DNA of 21,974 nt from an uncultured Planctomycetaceae bacterium. GTDB lineage: Bacteria; Planctomycetota; Planctomycetia; Planctomycetales; Planctomycetaceae. The DNA is taken from positions 1 through 21,974 of the forward strand of contig CAIXQV010000597.1 of assembly GCA_903921605.1 (NCBI GenBank), written 5' to 3'. The notes below the pieces were generated by a model. That model was given only the letters and a program-made list of their open reading frames with translations. It was not told the origin of the DNA and ran no database searches. Below are positions 15,255 to 21,974 of the stretch, one piece after another. The stretch's first letter is position 1. The number at the start of each line of letters is the position of its first letter. A program made the position numbers and the translations under genes.

Positions 15255-15563
15255 TTCGGCCCAGCCCAGCTGAGCGTCAATCAGATTGGTCCGGCATTTG
15301 GGGACCCGTTCAAGCAGCAATTCGAACTCAATGGTACCCAACCACTCGATACGATCCAAAACCTCGAATTTCTTGATGACAAGGCTGAGGCGATTGAGAG
15401 CGGTTCTGGTAGCTTTGGATTCGGTGAGAACGCGACTTATTCGAAGTCGTGGCGAATCGCAACCAACGCCAAAACGCTGAAGGCTCGCGTGTCCTACTTC
15501 AGCAAGACTGAGGGTGTGAACCTGCCCTGCAAACTGACGTTTGGCCTGGGACCCAAACCGTGA
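15255..15563 (+). pseudogene. 3' continuation of the hypothetical gene beyond the in-frame TAA
   Basis: Reading on in the same frame from 15255 gives 102 sense codons and then TGA at 15561-15563, with no frameshift needed. The peptide begins FGPAQLSVNQIGPAFGDPF and ends KLTFGLGPKP. It has the same beta-rich, polar style as the first half, and continues a sentence-like alternation of strands. There is no usable ATG near its beginning, so it is unlikely to be translated on its own. The simplest explanation is a recent single-base nonsense mutation (for example CAA, AAA or GAA to TAA). A sequencing error or programmed readthrough would look the same. Confidence 0.65.
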
Positions 15564-16030
15564 CTTTTATCCTTTACACTCCCCAGACCATGCCTCGTAG
15601 CTCAGAGAGAGTGCGAGGTGATCATTGCGATAAGGATGCATCGGTGGAGAACAACCGGCTTCACGGCTTCGCAACATCCCAAAGATTCAAACGATTACAT
15701 CGTGGTGCCAATGCAGTGCATGCCTCTTCAAACAAGAATTACGCAGTTTGAGTAGCAGAATTCAATCGCAAGCGGCATGCCCATACAAAGAAAGCTGCCG
15801 GGAAGTCGCACGACACGAAGATGCGAAAAAGCATGAACCTGTGGCATGAGACCACGGGCCTGTATTTTCGATTCCGCTGAGCATCGCTCTCGCGAAAAAC
15901 GCCGCCGGAGTAAATCGACGGGCTGGCGCAACACAAAACCTCGGAATTTTCACTTCCGGCTAAAGCGACATGTCGTCGCAAAAGAGACCGTTTTCTGCGA
16001 CCTGCCGAAAACGGGGGCGCCCGCCAATGA
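15564..16030. other. Intergenic stretch, no convincing gene
   Basis: About 470 bases between the interrupted hypothetical gene and the small basic protein gene. Several short frames exist on both strands (for example 15846-16034 plus, and 15739-16251 minus), but they overlap each other, lack ribosome binding sites and have no coherent family pattern. The only clear structure is the terminator hairpin at 15988-16014. No terminator is seen directly after 15563. Confidence 0.5.
15980..16014 (-). terminator. Intrinsic terminator of the small basic protein gene
   Basis: On the minus strand, CCGTTTTC and GAAAACGG form a perfect 8-bp stem around an 11-base loop (15988-16014), followed by TCTCTTTT. 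It begins 17 bases after the stop codon of the 29-codon gene at 16031, supporting that gene as a real, independently transcribed unit. Confidence 0.65.
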
Positions 16031-16120
16031 CTAGCCCTTGCGATGTCGAATTTTGGCGCGCATACGGCGCTTCTTGCGACCAATTTTTCGTCGACCTTTG
16101 CCCGTCTTCTTCGTACCCAT
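16031..16120 (-). CDS. 29-residue extremely basic ribosomal-type protein
   Basis: Tiny ORF, ATG at 16118-16120 to TAG at 16031-16033. Of 29 residues, 16 are Lys or Arg (MGTKKTGKGRRKIGRK is the first half, ending RAKIRHRKG). Size and composition resemble the very short basic ribosomal proteins such as bS22 or the AURKAIP1/COX24-type domain, which bind rRNA. I infer a ribosome-associated role, but exact family membership is unproven. The start is supported by CCGGAG 11 bases upstream, and a terminator follows at 15980-16014. Two longer frames on the same strand (15739-16251 and 15960-16196) overlap it in other phases but look non-coding. Such genes are regularly missed by annotation because of their length. 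Confidence 0.6.
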   Translation of the reverse strand: MGTKKTGKGRRKIGRKKRRMRAKIRHRKG

Positions 16121-16474
16121 GAGCCAATAATCTCCGGACTTCGAACTTGAATGCCACTTCGGAAGGGGCGAAGAATAGCAATCCCTGGCAATTCATTCAA
16201 ATCACGATCGCTGCCGTTCTTTCGACAAAGAGAAACCCGCAACTTTGACATCTTCTAACCGGCAGCGAAATTCGGAGAATCAGCATGGCAAGGGATTGCG
16301 GGCCGACGTACACCTGCGTTGTCAATGTTTTTGTGACTTTCAGCCAGAATTGACACGAGGTAAGTAGCCAAAAAGGCTTGAAAGAGGAAAGGCCAGCCTG
16401 AAACTGCCTGATTGCTGTCAGACAAAATCCAGCTGGCCTCGTCGTTCAAATCGCGATCACCAACAAAAAAGAAG
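16121..16474. other. Intergenic stretch upstream of the small basic protein gene
   Basis: Holds the terminator of the TadE gene (16381-16439) and presumably the promoter of the 29-codon gene, which I could not define. A short motif, TTCAAATC-R-CGATC, occurs at 16196-16209 and again at 16445-16458. The 88-codon frame at 16255-16521 (minus) overlaps the end of the TadE gene and the terminator and is probably not coding. Confidence 0.4.
16381..16439 (-). terminator. Intrinsic terminator after the TadE-TadG-TadE operon
   Basis: Minus strand: AGGCCAGC (16439-16432) pairs with GCTGGCCT (16397-16390), with a smaller CTGA/TCAG stem in the loop, followed by TTTCCTCTTT. It starts 35 bases after the stop codon of the last TadE gene. 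Confidence 0.6.
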
Positions 16475-16882
16475 TTATTCTTTAGTGAGGGTGCACGTCT
16501 GCGTGATGTTGTAACCCGCACAAAAGCGCATTAACCCCCAGGAAACGTTGGTTGCTGGAACCGACACTGTCGCAGTCGCCGTTGCGGCGGCATTAACAAC
16601 AGTACAACTCGCGCCCGTTCCCAGACCAACGATGCTCATCTGTCGCAACCCCTCGGACTGCGCCTGAGCCACCGTCCCACCCGGTATGATGAGTTTGCGA
16701 GCGGCCTCGTATGAAGCATTCCCTGCGGTTTGACGAGCAAAATTCAGAGCCGTTAACTCCAATCCACCAAGGAACAGAAGGAAGATCAGAGGAGCAACGA
16801 TCGCAAATTCAACAGTAAGCACCCCCCTGCGGCCCGGGACCAAACTCTGAGGGCAGTGAATCTTGTTTCTTAGGTTCTTCAT
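16475..16882 (-). CDS. TadE-like pseudopilin-family protein
   Basis: Protein of 135 residues with the TadE pattern: a short basic N-terminus, then RRGVLTVEFAIVAPLIFLLFL (~19-39) with the conserved E in the hydrophobic helix, and a glutamate (GGLELT) at the end of the helix. The rest (GNASYEAARKLIIPGG, like YEAAK in the upstream paralogue) is a small extracytoplasmic domain with three cysteines, one near SCTVV and two near FCAGYNITQTC. TadE proteins are minor pseudopilins of Flp/Tad pilus or adhesion machinery. In planctomycetes they often occur beside vWA-TadG genes far from the secretion ATPase. It is last in the three-gene operon, 32 bp after tadG. The Shine-Dalgarno sequence before the ATG is weak. 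Confidence 0.75.
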   Translation of the reverse strand: MKNLRNKIHCPQSLVPGRRGVLTVEFAIVAPLIFLLFLGGLELTALNFARQTAGNASYEAARKLIIPGGTVAQAQSEGLRQMSIVGLGTGASCTVVNAAATATATVSVPATNVSWGLMRFCAGYNITQTCTLTKE

Positions 16883-16914
16883 GATGATCTCTTGATTTCT
16901 TGAGTCCGGGGTAG

Positions 16915-18135
16915 TCAGTCTGTCAGTACGATCGGAAGCTGCTTGGCAAGGTCACGAAAGGCCTGCTGCAATTGAGCAGCATTTTGAGTCGCGTAGTACT
17001 GGCCTCCCGTAATACTGGCCACTTGCGTCAGAGTCGCCTGGGTTGATGTCATCATGCTCACACAGTGAACGGTTACCCCGGCCGCAGCAGCGTCCTGTGC
17101 AGCAAGAACCGGGTCTCGCCCATCATTCCACTGACCGTCAGTCAACAGAATGATGACCTTGTTGGAAAGAGCGCGACCATTGGCACCCGTCAGCACGGAG
17201 ACAGCTCTGTCAAGACCTGCCGAAAGAGTTGTGCCACCACCAATGGCACTATTGGAACGAGTCGCAATAACGTTCTCAATTGCCGTTCGATTAGTTGACC
17301 AGACAAAAGAGCCCGCCGCCGGCAGGTTGTGATCTGTGTCCACAAGCGTGTAGCTCGTGTATGGATGATACGGAAGCGTCATGGCACTGCTCCAGGTGAC
17401 AAGGGCTGTACGCGGCGGGTACTGAAACTGTCCGGCTTCATCAAGAAAGATATTGACTGCACTTCTCATGATAGCCCACCGGCTGGCGGTGGTCTGTGGA
17501 GGCGAACAGTAGTTCCGATACATCGAATTCGGATAAAAACCCGACGAGTACAGTAACGGATTTGGCGATGGGTAGGACCAGTCATTTCCAGTCATATCGA
17601 ACATCATCGAACCAGAACGGTCGATGCACAGGCAGACTTCCACCTCCTGCTGTCCTGCGGTTGCCTGAGCTGCAGTCGAAAACGGAGCATGTCCAAGTGC
17701 CGGAGCAAAGAACATATTCATGGCTGGTGTCACCCCGCCGTTGCCAATTTTCGCGTTCACTCGAACTGAGTTGAACGGCGTGGCATTCGCAGTGAATGTC
17801 CAGGTTCCGTTCGTCTGCCCGGTGACTCGGCCAAGCGTTACGTCATTCGTGGTAATTGCATAGGTACGACCACCAACTTTGTTGAGCCCGGCATATTGAA
17901 CTGCCGCAGCCTTGGCCGCATTCCCATCCTGCGTTCGGGCCAGCGCTTCTGCACCGGCCTTTGCCGCAGCATCGGTCGCCGTTCGCAACTCTGTTCGAAT
18001 GAGCTGCATGTAGGCAAAGTCGACGGTCATTGCCGCCACCAGCACAAAGGTGAATAACATCGCGGCAATTAACACATGGGCCGCTCCATGTCGCTGATCT
18101 TCAGTGCGACGCTGAAATCGAAACAAACGTTTCAT
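16915..18135 (-). CDS. TadG-like protein with von Willebrand factor A domain
   Basis: Membrane-anchored protein of 406 residues. It has a basic N-terminus, one hydrophobic helix (ANVL-type segment AAMLFTFVLVAAMTVDFAYMQ read from about residue 24), and the TadG N-terminal pattern RTELRTATDAAAKAGAEALA. The C-terminal half is a vWA domain: MIDAS motif DRSGS (in EVCLCIDRSGSMM), a conserved threonine region (AIGGGTTLSAGLDRAV) and the ILLTDGQWNDG strand carrying the third MIDAS aspartate. It probably binds metal and partner proteins outside the cytoplasm. The ATG at 18135 is chosen over a TTG two codons upstream because AAAGGG lies seven bases before it. It lies 75 bp after the first TadE gene and 32 bp before the second. 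Confidence 0.82.
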   Translation of the reverse strand: MKRLFRFQRRTEDQRHGAAHVLIAAMLFTFVLVAAMTVDFAYMQLIRTELRTATDAAAKAGAEALARTQDGNAAKAAAVQYAGLNKVGGRTYAITTNDVTLGRVTGQTNGTWTFTANATPFNSVRVNAKIGNGGVTPAMNMFFAPALGHAPFSTAAQATAGQQEVEVCLCIDRSGSMMFDMTGNDWSYPSPNPLLYSSGFYPNSMYRNYCSPPQTTASRWAIMRSAVNIFLDEAGQFQYPPRTALVTWSSAMTLPYHPYTSYTLVDTDHNLPAAGSFVWSTNRTAIENVIATRSNSAIGGGTTLSAGLDRAVSVLTGANGRALSNKVIILLTDGQWNDGRDPVLAAQDAAAAGVTVHCVSMMTSTQATLTQVASITGGQYYATQNAAQLQQAFRDLAKQLPIVLTD

Positions 18136-18210
18136 ACCCAAACCCTTTCATCACAGCTCACATTCGACGGACTCACGCAGCCGCCGCGAACTTCTAAATT
18201 GGAAATTTCA

Positions 18211-18699
18211 CTACAGCCGAACCATCACCACAGTTGTGCTGAGTGTCTTCCCGGTCATGAACTGCATCGGACCATAAGACAGATTCGACGCGGGTGCTGA
18301 CAAGGTCACTGTCACCTGAGTTCCACGTGCTGTTGCAGTCGTCACGGTTGGAGAAAACGTCAGCGTATAGGTACTGACTTTGCGAACAGTCATGATCTCC
18401 TGGCAACGAGTTCGAGCCAACGCTTCGTTCGTTCCAGGACGAGTAATCACCTTGGCAGCTTCGTATGCTGCCATGTTCATGGACTGCCGCAGGAATACAG
18501 CGTTTGCCATTTCCATCGCGCCAAAGACAAGCGTAATCAGCAATGGCAGAGAAACGGCCATCTCAAGAACCGCAGTGCCGCTTCGCCTCAAGACTCCACG
18601 CTTACTCACGTGGAGACAGGAAACTTCGCTTTGCAGAGTTGTATTGATCTTTTTCACGGGAAAAACTCTGACTGGAGTCAGGAAAACAGAAACCACCAT
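18211..18699 (-). CDS. TadE-like pseudopilin-family protein (first of operon)
   Basis: Second TadE-like protein, about 162 residues from the ATG at 18699; the frame is open to a TTG at 18735. Neither start has a good ribosome binding site. In-frame GTG codons nearer the motif (for example before SKRGVLRRSG) are also possible and would match the usual family length better. The signature is RRSGTAVLEMAVSLPLLITLV with the conserved E in the helix, then the FGAMEMANAVFL segment and NMAAYEAAKVI, which parallels NASYEAARKLI in the downstream paralogue. The C-terminal part is beta-rich with TVTTATARGTQVTVTL. It is probably exported and processed with the tadG product. Confidence 0.7.
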   Translation of the reverse strand: MVVSVFLTPVRVFPVKKINTTLQSEVSCLHVSKRGVLRRSGTAVLEMAVSLPLLITLVFGAMEMANAVFLRQSMNMAAYEAAKVITRPGTNEALARTRCQEIMTVRKVSTYTLTFSPTVTTATARGTQVTVTLSAPASNLSYGPMQFMTGKTLSTTVVMVRL

Positions 18700-18810
18700 G
18701 TGATCTGTAGGTCGAAATCCGCCCCACCATGACAAGTTCCTGCCGTAACAATCAGCGAAATCCCTCCAGCCGTACGAACATGACGGATATCAACAGCGTG
18801 AGGATCATTC

Positions 18811-18833
18811 AGAACTCAACGACGTGTTGTTCT
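18811..18833. promoter_or_regulatory. Inverted repeat upstream of the TadE operon
   Basis: AGAACTCAAC-GACGT-GTTGTTCT is an imperfect palindrome about 110 bp upstream of the first TadE gene and downstream of the ndk terminator. It could be an operator or a small hairpin. No promoter hexamers were identified around it. Confidence 0.25.
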
Positions 18834-18912
18834 CCGGCATCACCCCTTACACGAACAAATCGATTTGAATGCTTTTTGCATCTCAACCGTGCTGAAACCT
18901 GACCACAGGACG

Positions 18913-18946
18913 AAAAAAAAACCTGCCCCGGAGAAGGACAGGCTTT
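18913..18946 (-). terminator. Intrinsic terminator of the carA-ndk unit
   Basis: Minus strand: CCTGTCC pairs with GGGCAGG (one G-U pair) around a short loop, followed by nine T residues (18921-18913). It lies about 80 bases after the ndk stop and insulates the TadE operon from ndk transcription. Confidence 0.8.
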
Positions 18947-19024
18947 TGAATCAGGATCTGGTTACGCAGGATCGATGTCACCACCGCCTAAGCATCCAAA
19001 AACGCCGACAATGTGCTTCGTCAA

Positions 19025-19492
19025 CTATTCCTCTTCCTTCGCCCACAAATGAGCTGTCAACGCATCTGGTGCTGAAACAATTTCTTCTGATCGGAAATAG
19101 GTTGCGATCTCTTTCGAGGCTGCATCGGGACCATCGCTGCCATGGATCAGATTCATCTGGCGACTTGCTCCCAGATCACCACGGATCGTTCCCGGTGCCG
19201 ACTCACGCGCATTCGTCTTGCCCATGAGCGTTCTCATGACAGTAATGGCTTCCGGACCTTCAACAACCATCGCCACAACCGGGCCTGACGTAATGAATGC
19301 TTCCAGTTCGTTGTAAAAGGACTTGGCGACATGCTCGGCATAGTGCTGCTTGCTCAGTTCTGGAGTGACCTGCAACATCTTCATCCCGACGATGCTCAGG
19401 CCCTTGTCCTCAATTCGCGAAACAATCCGCCCAATCAGACGTCGCTGCACACCGTCTGGCTTCACAAGTATCAGAGTTCGCTCAAGCGCCAT
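19025..19492 (-). CDS. ndk: Nucleoside diphosphate kinase
   Basis: Cytosolic enzyme of 155 residues that transfers the gamma phosphate of ATP to other nucleoside diphosphates through a phosphohistidine. Visible: the N-terminal MALERTLILVKPDGV, the conserved middle GPVVAMVVEGPEAI and NARESAPGTIRGDLG, and the catalytic His117 in NLIHGSDG, which fits the family's N-x-x-H-G-S-D pattern. Length is that of an ordinary bacterial Ndk plus a short acidic tail (KEEE). The ATG at 19492 has AAAGG nine bases upstream; a TTG further out at 19513 is unlikely. It lies 100 bp behind carA on the same strand and could be co-transcribed. Confidence 0.95.
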   Translation of the reverse strand: MALERTLILVKPDGVQRRLIGRIVSRIEDKGLSIVGMKMLQVTPELSKQHYAEHVAKSFYNELEAFITSGPVVAMVVEGPEAITVMRTLMGKTNARESAPGTIRGDLGASRQMNLIHGSDGPDAASKEIATYFRSEEIVSAPDALTAHLWAKEEE

Positions 19493-19592
19493 TTCAAGAA
19501 CCTTTAAGATCAAATGAGTGGGTTAACAAATCGACTGCACCACGCAGATTTTCAGCAGCAGCCACGAAAAAATCGGTACAGCATCCGAAACA

Positions 19593-20732
19593 TCAGGCAG
19601 GAGTACCCTGCATCATTTCAAGAAACTCAGTGAACAGGTAATGACTGTCATGAGGTCCAGCGGCCGCTTCCGGATGATACTGAACACCAAAAGCGTGATG
19701 GACCTTATGGCGAATCCCCTCAACTGTCTGATCGTTGAGATTCACGTGGGTTACTTCAACATCGTCCGGCAGAGTGGCTGCATCGACAGCAAAGCCATGG
19801 TTCTGTGATGTAATTTCCACTTTTCCGGTTCGACGGTTCAGCACCGGCTGATTGGCTCCGCGATGCCCAAACCGAAGCTTGTACGTCTTGCCTCCGAAGG
19901 CCAGACCCAATAACTGCAGCCCAAGGCAGATCCCGAATACAGGCTTCTTACCCAGCAGACCCTGAATAGTTTCAATCGCGTAAGTCAATGGCTCCGGATC
20001 TCCCGGACCATTCGACAAAAACACTCCATCCGGATTAAGGGCCAGAATCTGCTCGGCCGTTGCCGTTCCCGGCACCACGGTCACTCGACATCCCACGTCG
20101 CGAAGATAACGGGCGATGTTCCACTTCATTCCGTAATCAATCGCGACGACGTGCGGACCATCCGTTCGCTCAGCACCGGACACATAGTCCGACGGCCTGC
20201 CAAGCTCACTGAGCGGTGCATCCCAACCACACGACTCCTGAGGCATCACTTCCTGAACAAGGTCGCGGCCCACCAGGCCAGGAGCCTCCTGAACCTTTTT
20301 CAACAAAGAAGCGTCGTCCAGATCCACGGTCGACAAAACACCTTTCATGGCACCCTGTGTCCGGATCTGACGAACCAATGATCGTGTATCAATGCCCTGA
20401 ATCCCTACGATCCCGTTTCGCTTGAGATAGCTGTCCAATGATTCCGAGGATCGATAGTTACTGGGAATCTCGCATAACTCTTTGACGACAAAACCTTTAA
20501 GGAACAGTCCCCTGCTCTCAACGTCCTCCTGATTGACTCCATAGTTTCCAATCAGTGGATAGGTCATCGTGACAATCTGACCGCTGTAGGAGGGATCTGT
20601 CAAAATCTCCTGATACCCGGTCATACTCGTATTGAATACAACTTCCCCGTGCACTTCGCCGTCTGCACCAAAGGCTGTTCCGGTATAGATTTTCCCGTTC
20701 GCCAGTACCAGCTTTGCAGGACGACTTGCCAT
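19593..20732 (-). CDS. carA: Carbamoyl-phosphate synthase small (glutaminase) subunit
   Basis: Small subunit of carbamoyl-phosphate synthase, 379 residues. It hydrolyses glutamine and passes ammonia to the large subunit (CarB) for pyrimidine and arginine synthesis. The N-terminal CPS domain (ANGKIYTGTAFGADGEVHGE, then TDPSYSGQIVTMTYPLIGNYG) precedes the class I glutamine amidotransferase domain. The latter has catalytic Cys269 in FGICLG, and His353 and Glu355 in QYHPEA, the same numbering as E. coli CarA. The ATG at 20732 has GGGAG ten bases upstream; a GTG at 20783 gives 17 extra residues that do not fit the family. carB is not in this window, so the two genes are probably separated here. 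Confidence 0.95.
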   Translation of the reverse strand: MASRPAKLVLANGKIYTGTAFGADGEVHGEVVFNTSMTGYQEILTDPSYSGQIVTMTYPLIGNYGVNQEDVESRGLFLKGFVVKELCEIPSNYRSSESLDSYLKRNGIVGIQGIDTRSLVRQIRTQGAMKGVLSTVDLDDASLLKKVQEAPGLVGRDLVQEVMPQESCGWDAPLSELGRPSDYVSGAERTDGPHVVAIDYGMKWNIARYLRDVGCRVTVVPGTATAEQILALNPDGVFLSNGPGDPEPLTYAIETIQGLLGKKPVFGICLGLQLLGLAFGGKTYKLRFGHRGANQPVLNRRTGKVEITSQNHGFAVDAATLPDDVEVTHVNLNDQTVEGIRHKVHHAFGVQYHPEAAAGPHDSHYLFTEFLEMMQGTPA

Positions 20733-21005
20733 GCCAAAATTCTCCCAGGGTCCGCGCGTAGAACGACCGCAGTTGAAAAACACGTTTGTTTGTGAAATCT
20801 ACCAAGCGATCGGAGGAGCTTAAAGCTGTCGACCGGCTGGACCCTGAGTTTCGCAAATTTCGTAGTACGGTTATTCTTCCACCTCAGACAACTGAGAGCC
20901 TCGAATCCTGGTCCCCTGCATACCCGCAGTGCCCTGCCCGCCCCAGGAGATTCCTGCCTAATCTGTCCTGAATGACTCGGGCAATCCCGTCGCCAGCAAA
21001 AGAAC

Positions 21006-21866
21006 ATGACCGTACCCGTCGTAACCAGATTCGCTCCCAGTCCGACAGGCCTGCTCCACACTGGCCACGCATTTTCAGCCTTATTCGCCTATGAATCCGC
21101 CAGGAGATCTGAAGGACAGTTTATCCTCAGGATCGAGGATCTCGATTTCACTCGATGTCGGCCGGAATTCGAAACCGCCATTGAAGAGGGCCTGGACTGG
21201 CTGGGGATCACCTGGGAACTCCCAGTCCGTCGACAGTCAGATCACCTATCAGATTTCGCAGCAGCGGCTGATTCCCTGCAACAACAAGGTCTGCTCTATC
21301 CCTGCTTCTGCACTCGAAAAGACATCCAGCAGGAAATCAACGCCGCCGGAGGCGCTCCACATGGCCCCGATGGCCCCGTTTATCCCGGAACTTGTAAACA
21401 CCTTTCCCCCGCAGAACGTGACGACCGCATCGCCTCAGGACAGTCATTTGCTCTCAGACTGAATCTTGAAAAAGCGATCAGGATCACAGGCTCTGACCTG
21501 AAATGGCGAGACCTCGCAAAAGGCTGGCAGACGGCGAGGCCGGAGATCTTCGGGGATATCGTTCTGATCCGGAAAGATATTGGATCGAGCTATCATCTGG
21601 CGGTCGTTCATGATGATGCGCTTCAAGGTGTTACTCGTGTGACACGCGGAATGGATCTCTTCAGCGCGACTCACATCCAAAGAGTTCTACAGTCACTCCT
21701 GGTCCTGCCGACTCCCGAATACCATCATCATCAACTCATCTGCGATAACAATGGGAAACGTCTCGCCAAACGGGACGATGCTGAAAGCCTGCGATCGATA
21801 CGAGATCGTGGAATTACGGCCGAAGAACTGCGTGCGAAGCTCTTCGCAGACATGCCGTACAAGTAA
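21006..21866 (+). CDS. gluQ: Glutamyl-queuosine tRNA(Asp) synthetase
   Basis: Paralogue of glutamyl-tRNA synthetase, 286 residues, without the anticodon-binding domain. It activates glutamate and attaches it to queuosine at position 34 of tRNA(Asp). Visible are the class I signature FAPSPTG (9-15) with HTGH (18-21) as the HIGH motif, the zinc site of GluQ enzymes with C100, C102, Y126 and C130, and KRLAKRDDA near 250 as the degenerate KMSKS motif. The family ends soon after KMSKS, as here. The ATG at 21006 is directly at the family start. It diverges from carA across a 273-bp spacer in which I see no other gene. A queuosine pathway is implied for this organism but none of its other genes are here. 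Confidence 0.93.
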   Translation: MTVPVVTRFAPSPTGLLHTGHAFSALFAYESARRSEGQFILRIEDLDFTRCRPEFETAIEEGLDWLGITWELPVRRQSDHLSDFAAAADSLQQQGLLYPCFCTRKDIQQEINAAGGAPHGPDGPVYPGTCKHLSPAERDDRIASGQSFALRLNLEKAIRITGSDLKWRDLAKGWQTARPEIFGDIVLIRKDIGSSYHLAVVHDDALQGVTRVTRGMDLFSATHIQRVLQSLLVLPTPEYHHHQLICDNNGKRLAKRDDAESLRSIRDRGITAEELRAKLFADMPYK

Positions 21867-21974
21867 ACACACTGATGGACAGCCATAGCCAAGGCTGAGT
21901 CAATTCATAGCCTGAGAAAAATTCGGTTGCGATAAAGGTAGTACAGAAATAGCCATTTGGCCCCCATACTTCCC
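21867..21974. other. Trailing stretch without a gene
   Basis: No ORF of substance. A weak CAGCC/GGCTG hairpin lies at about 21880-21899 without a T-run, so no terminator is called for gluQ. Confidence 0.4.

Noticed and set aside
15846..16034. Short Arg-rich plus-strand frame
   Set aside because: Rich in basic residues but overlaps the terminator and the tail of the basic protein gene; no ribosome binding site and no family pattern.
15739..16251. 170-residue minus-strand frame over the basic protein gene
   Set aside because: No ribosome binding site or recognisable domain, and it runs through the terminator of the 29-codon gene.
20786..20971. 61-residue frame in the carA-gluQ spacer
   Set aside because: TTG start with no Shine-Dalgarno sequence, overlapping the long form of carA in antisense; not supported.
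1..21974. Possible CRISPR array, prophage, insertion sequence or tRNA
   Set aside because: No regularly spaced direct repeats, no transposase- or integrase-like ORF, no tRNA cloverleaf or T-loop motif was found on either strand.

Overview
The window most likely comes from a planctomycete (phylum Planctomycetota, PVC group). I infer this from three things: large exported PQQ-like beta-propeller proteins, a Ser/Thr kinase with a 'DWG' activation motif and a long TPR tail next to an ECF-type sigma factor gene, and TadE/TadG-type genes with a vWA domain. It looks like ordinary chromosome. I see no insertion sequence, prophage, CRISPR array, tRNA or rRNA.

Layout. 1-406 holds no gene I can support. 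407-1201 (+) is a TauE/SafE (TSUP) membrane transporter. It converges, across a palindrome at 1210-1230, on a minus-strand group at 1251-4289: a gamma-glutamylcyclotransferase-like protein, a radical SAM enzyme (TTG start with a strong ribosome binding site) and a flavin-dependent halogenase-like oxidoreductase. Diverging from this group is a hotdog-fold thioesterase (4298-4705, +). An exported, very cysteine-rich protein with an Ala/Pro tail follows (4860-5303, +). A MarR regulator preceded by a palindromic operator candidate (5503-5522) comes next, and 18 bp behind it lie two exported PQQ-like beta-propeller proteins (6057-8240 and 8462-10126). A textbook terminator closes that unit at 10155-10193.

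Minus strand from 14527 down to 10190: an ECF-type sigma factor followed by a 1187-residue transmembrane Ser/Thr kinase with TPR repeats, probably one signalling unit. Upstream of it, on the other side, lie an apparently structured element (14644-14720) and an exported hypothetical gene. That gene is interrupted by an in-frame TAA, and its reading frame stays open for another 102 sense codons. A 29-codon, extremely basic ribosomal-type protein gene (16031-16120, -) sits in otherwise empty DNA with its own terminator. It is followed by a TadE-TadG-TadE operon (18699-16475, -) without the Tad secretion ATPase.

The right end is housekeeping: carA and ndk on the minus strand and, divergently, gluQ (glutamyl-queuosine tRNA(Asp) synthetase) at 21006-21866.

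The features most worth a second look are the interrupted hypothetical gene, the 29-residue basic protein, the three-way-junction element, the related palindromes at 1210 and 14707, and the halogenase-like/radical SAM/GGCT cluster. None of these is shown to be a new system. They are candidates.
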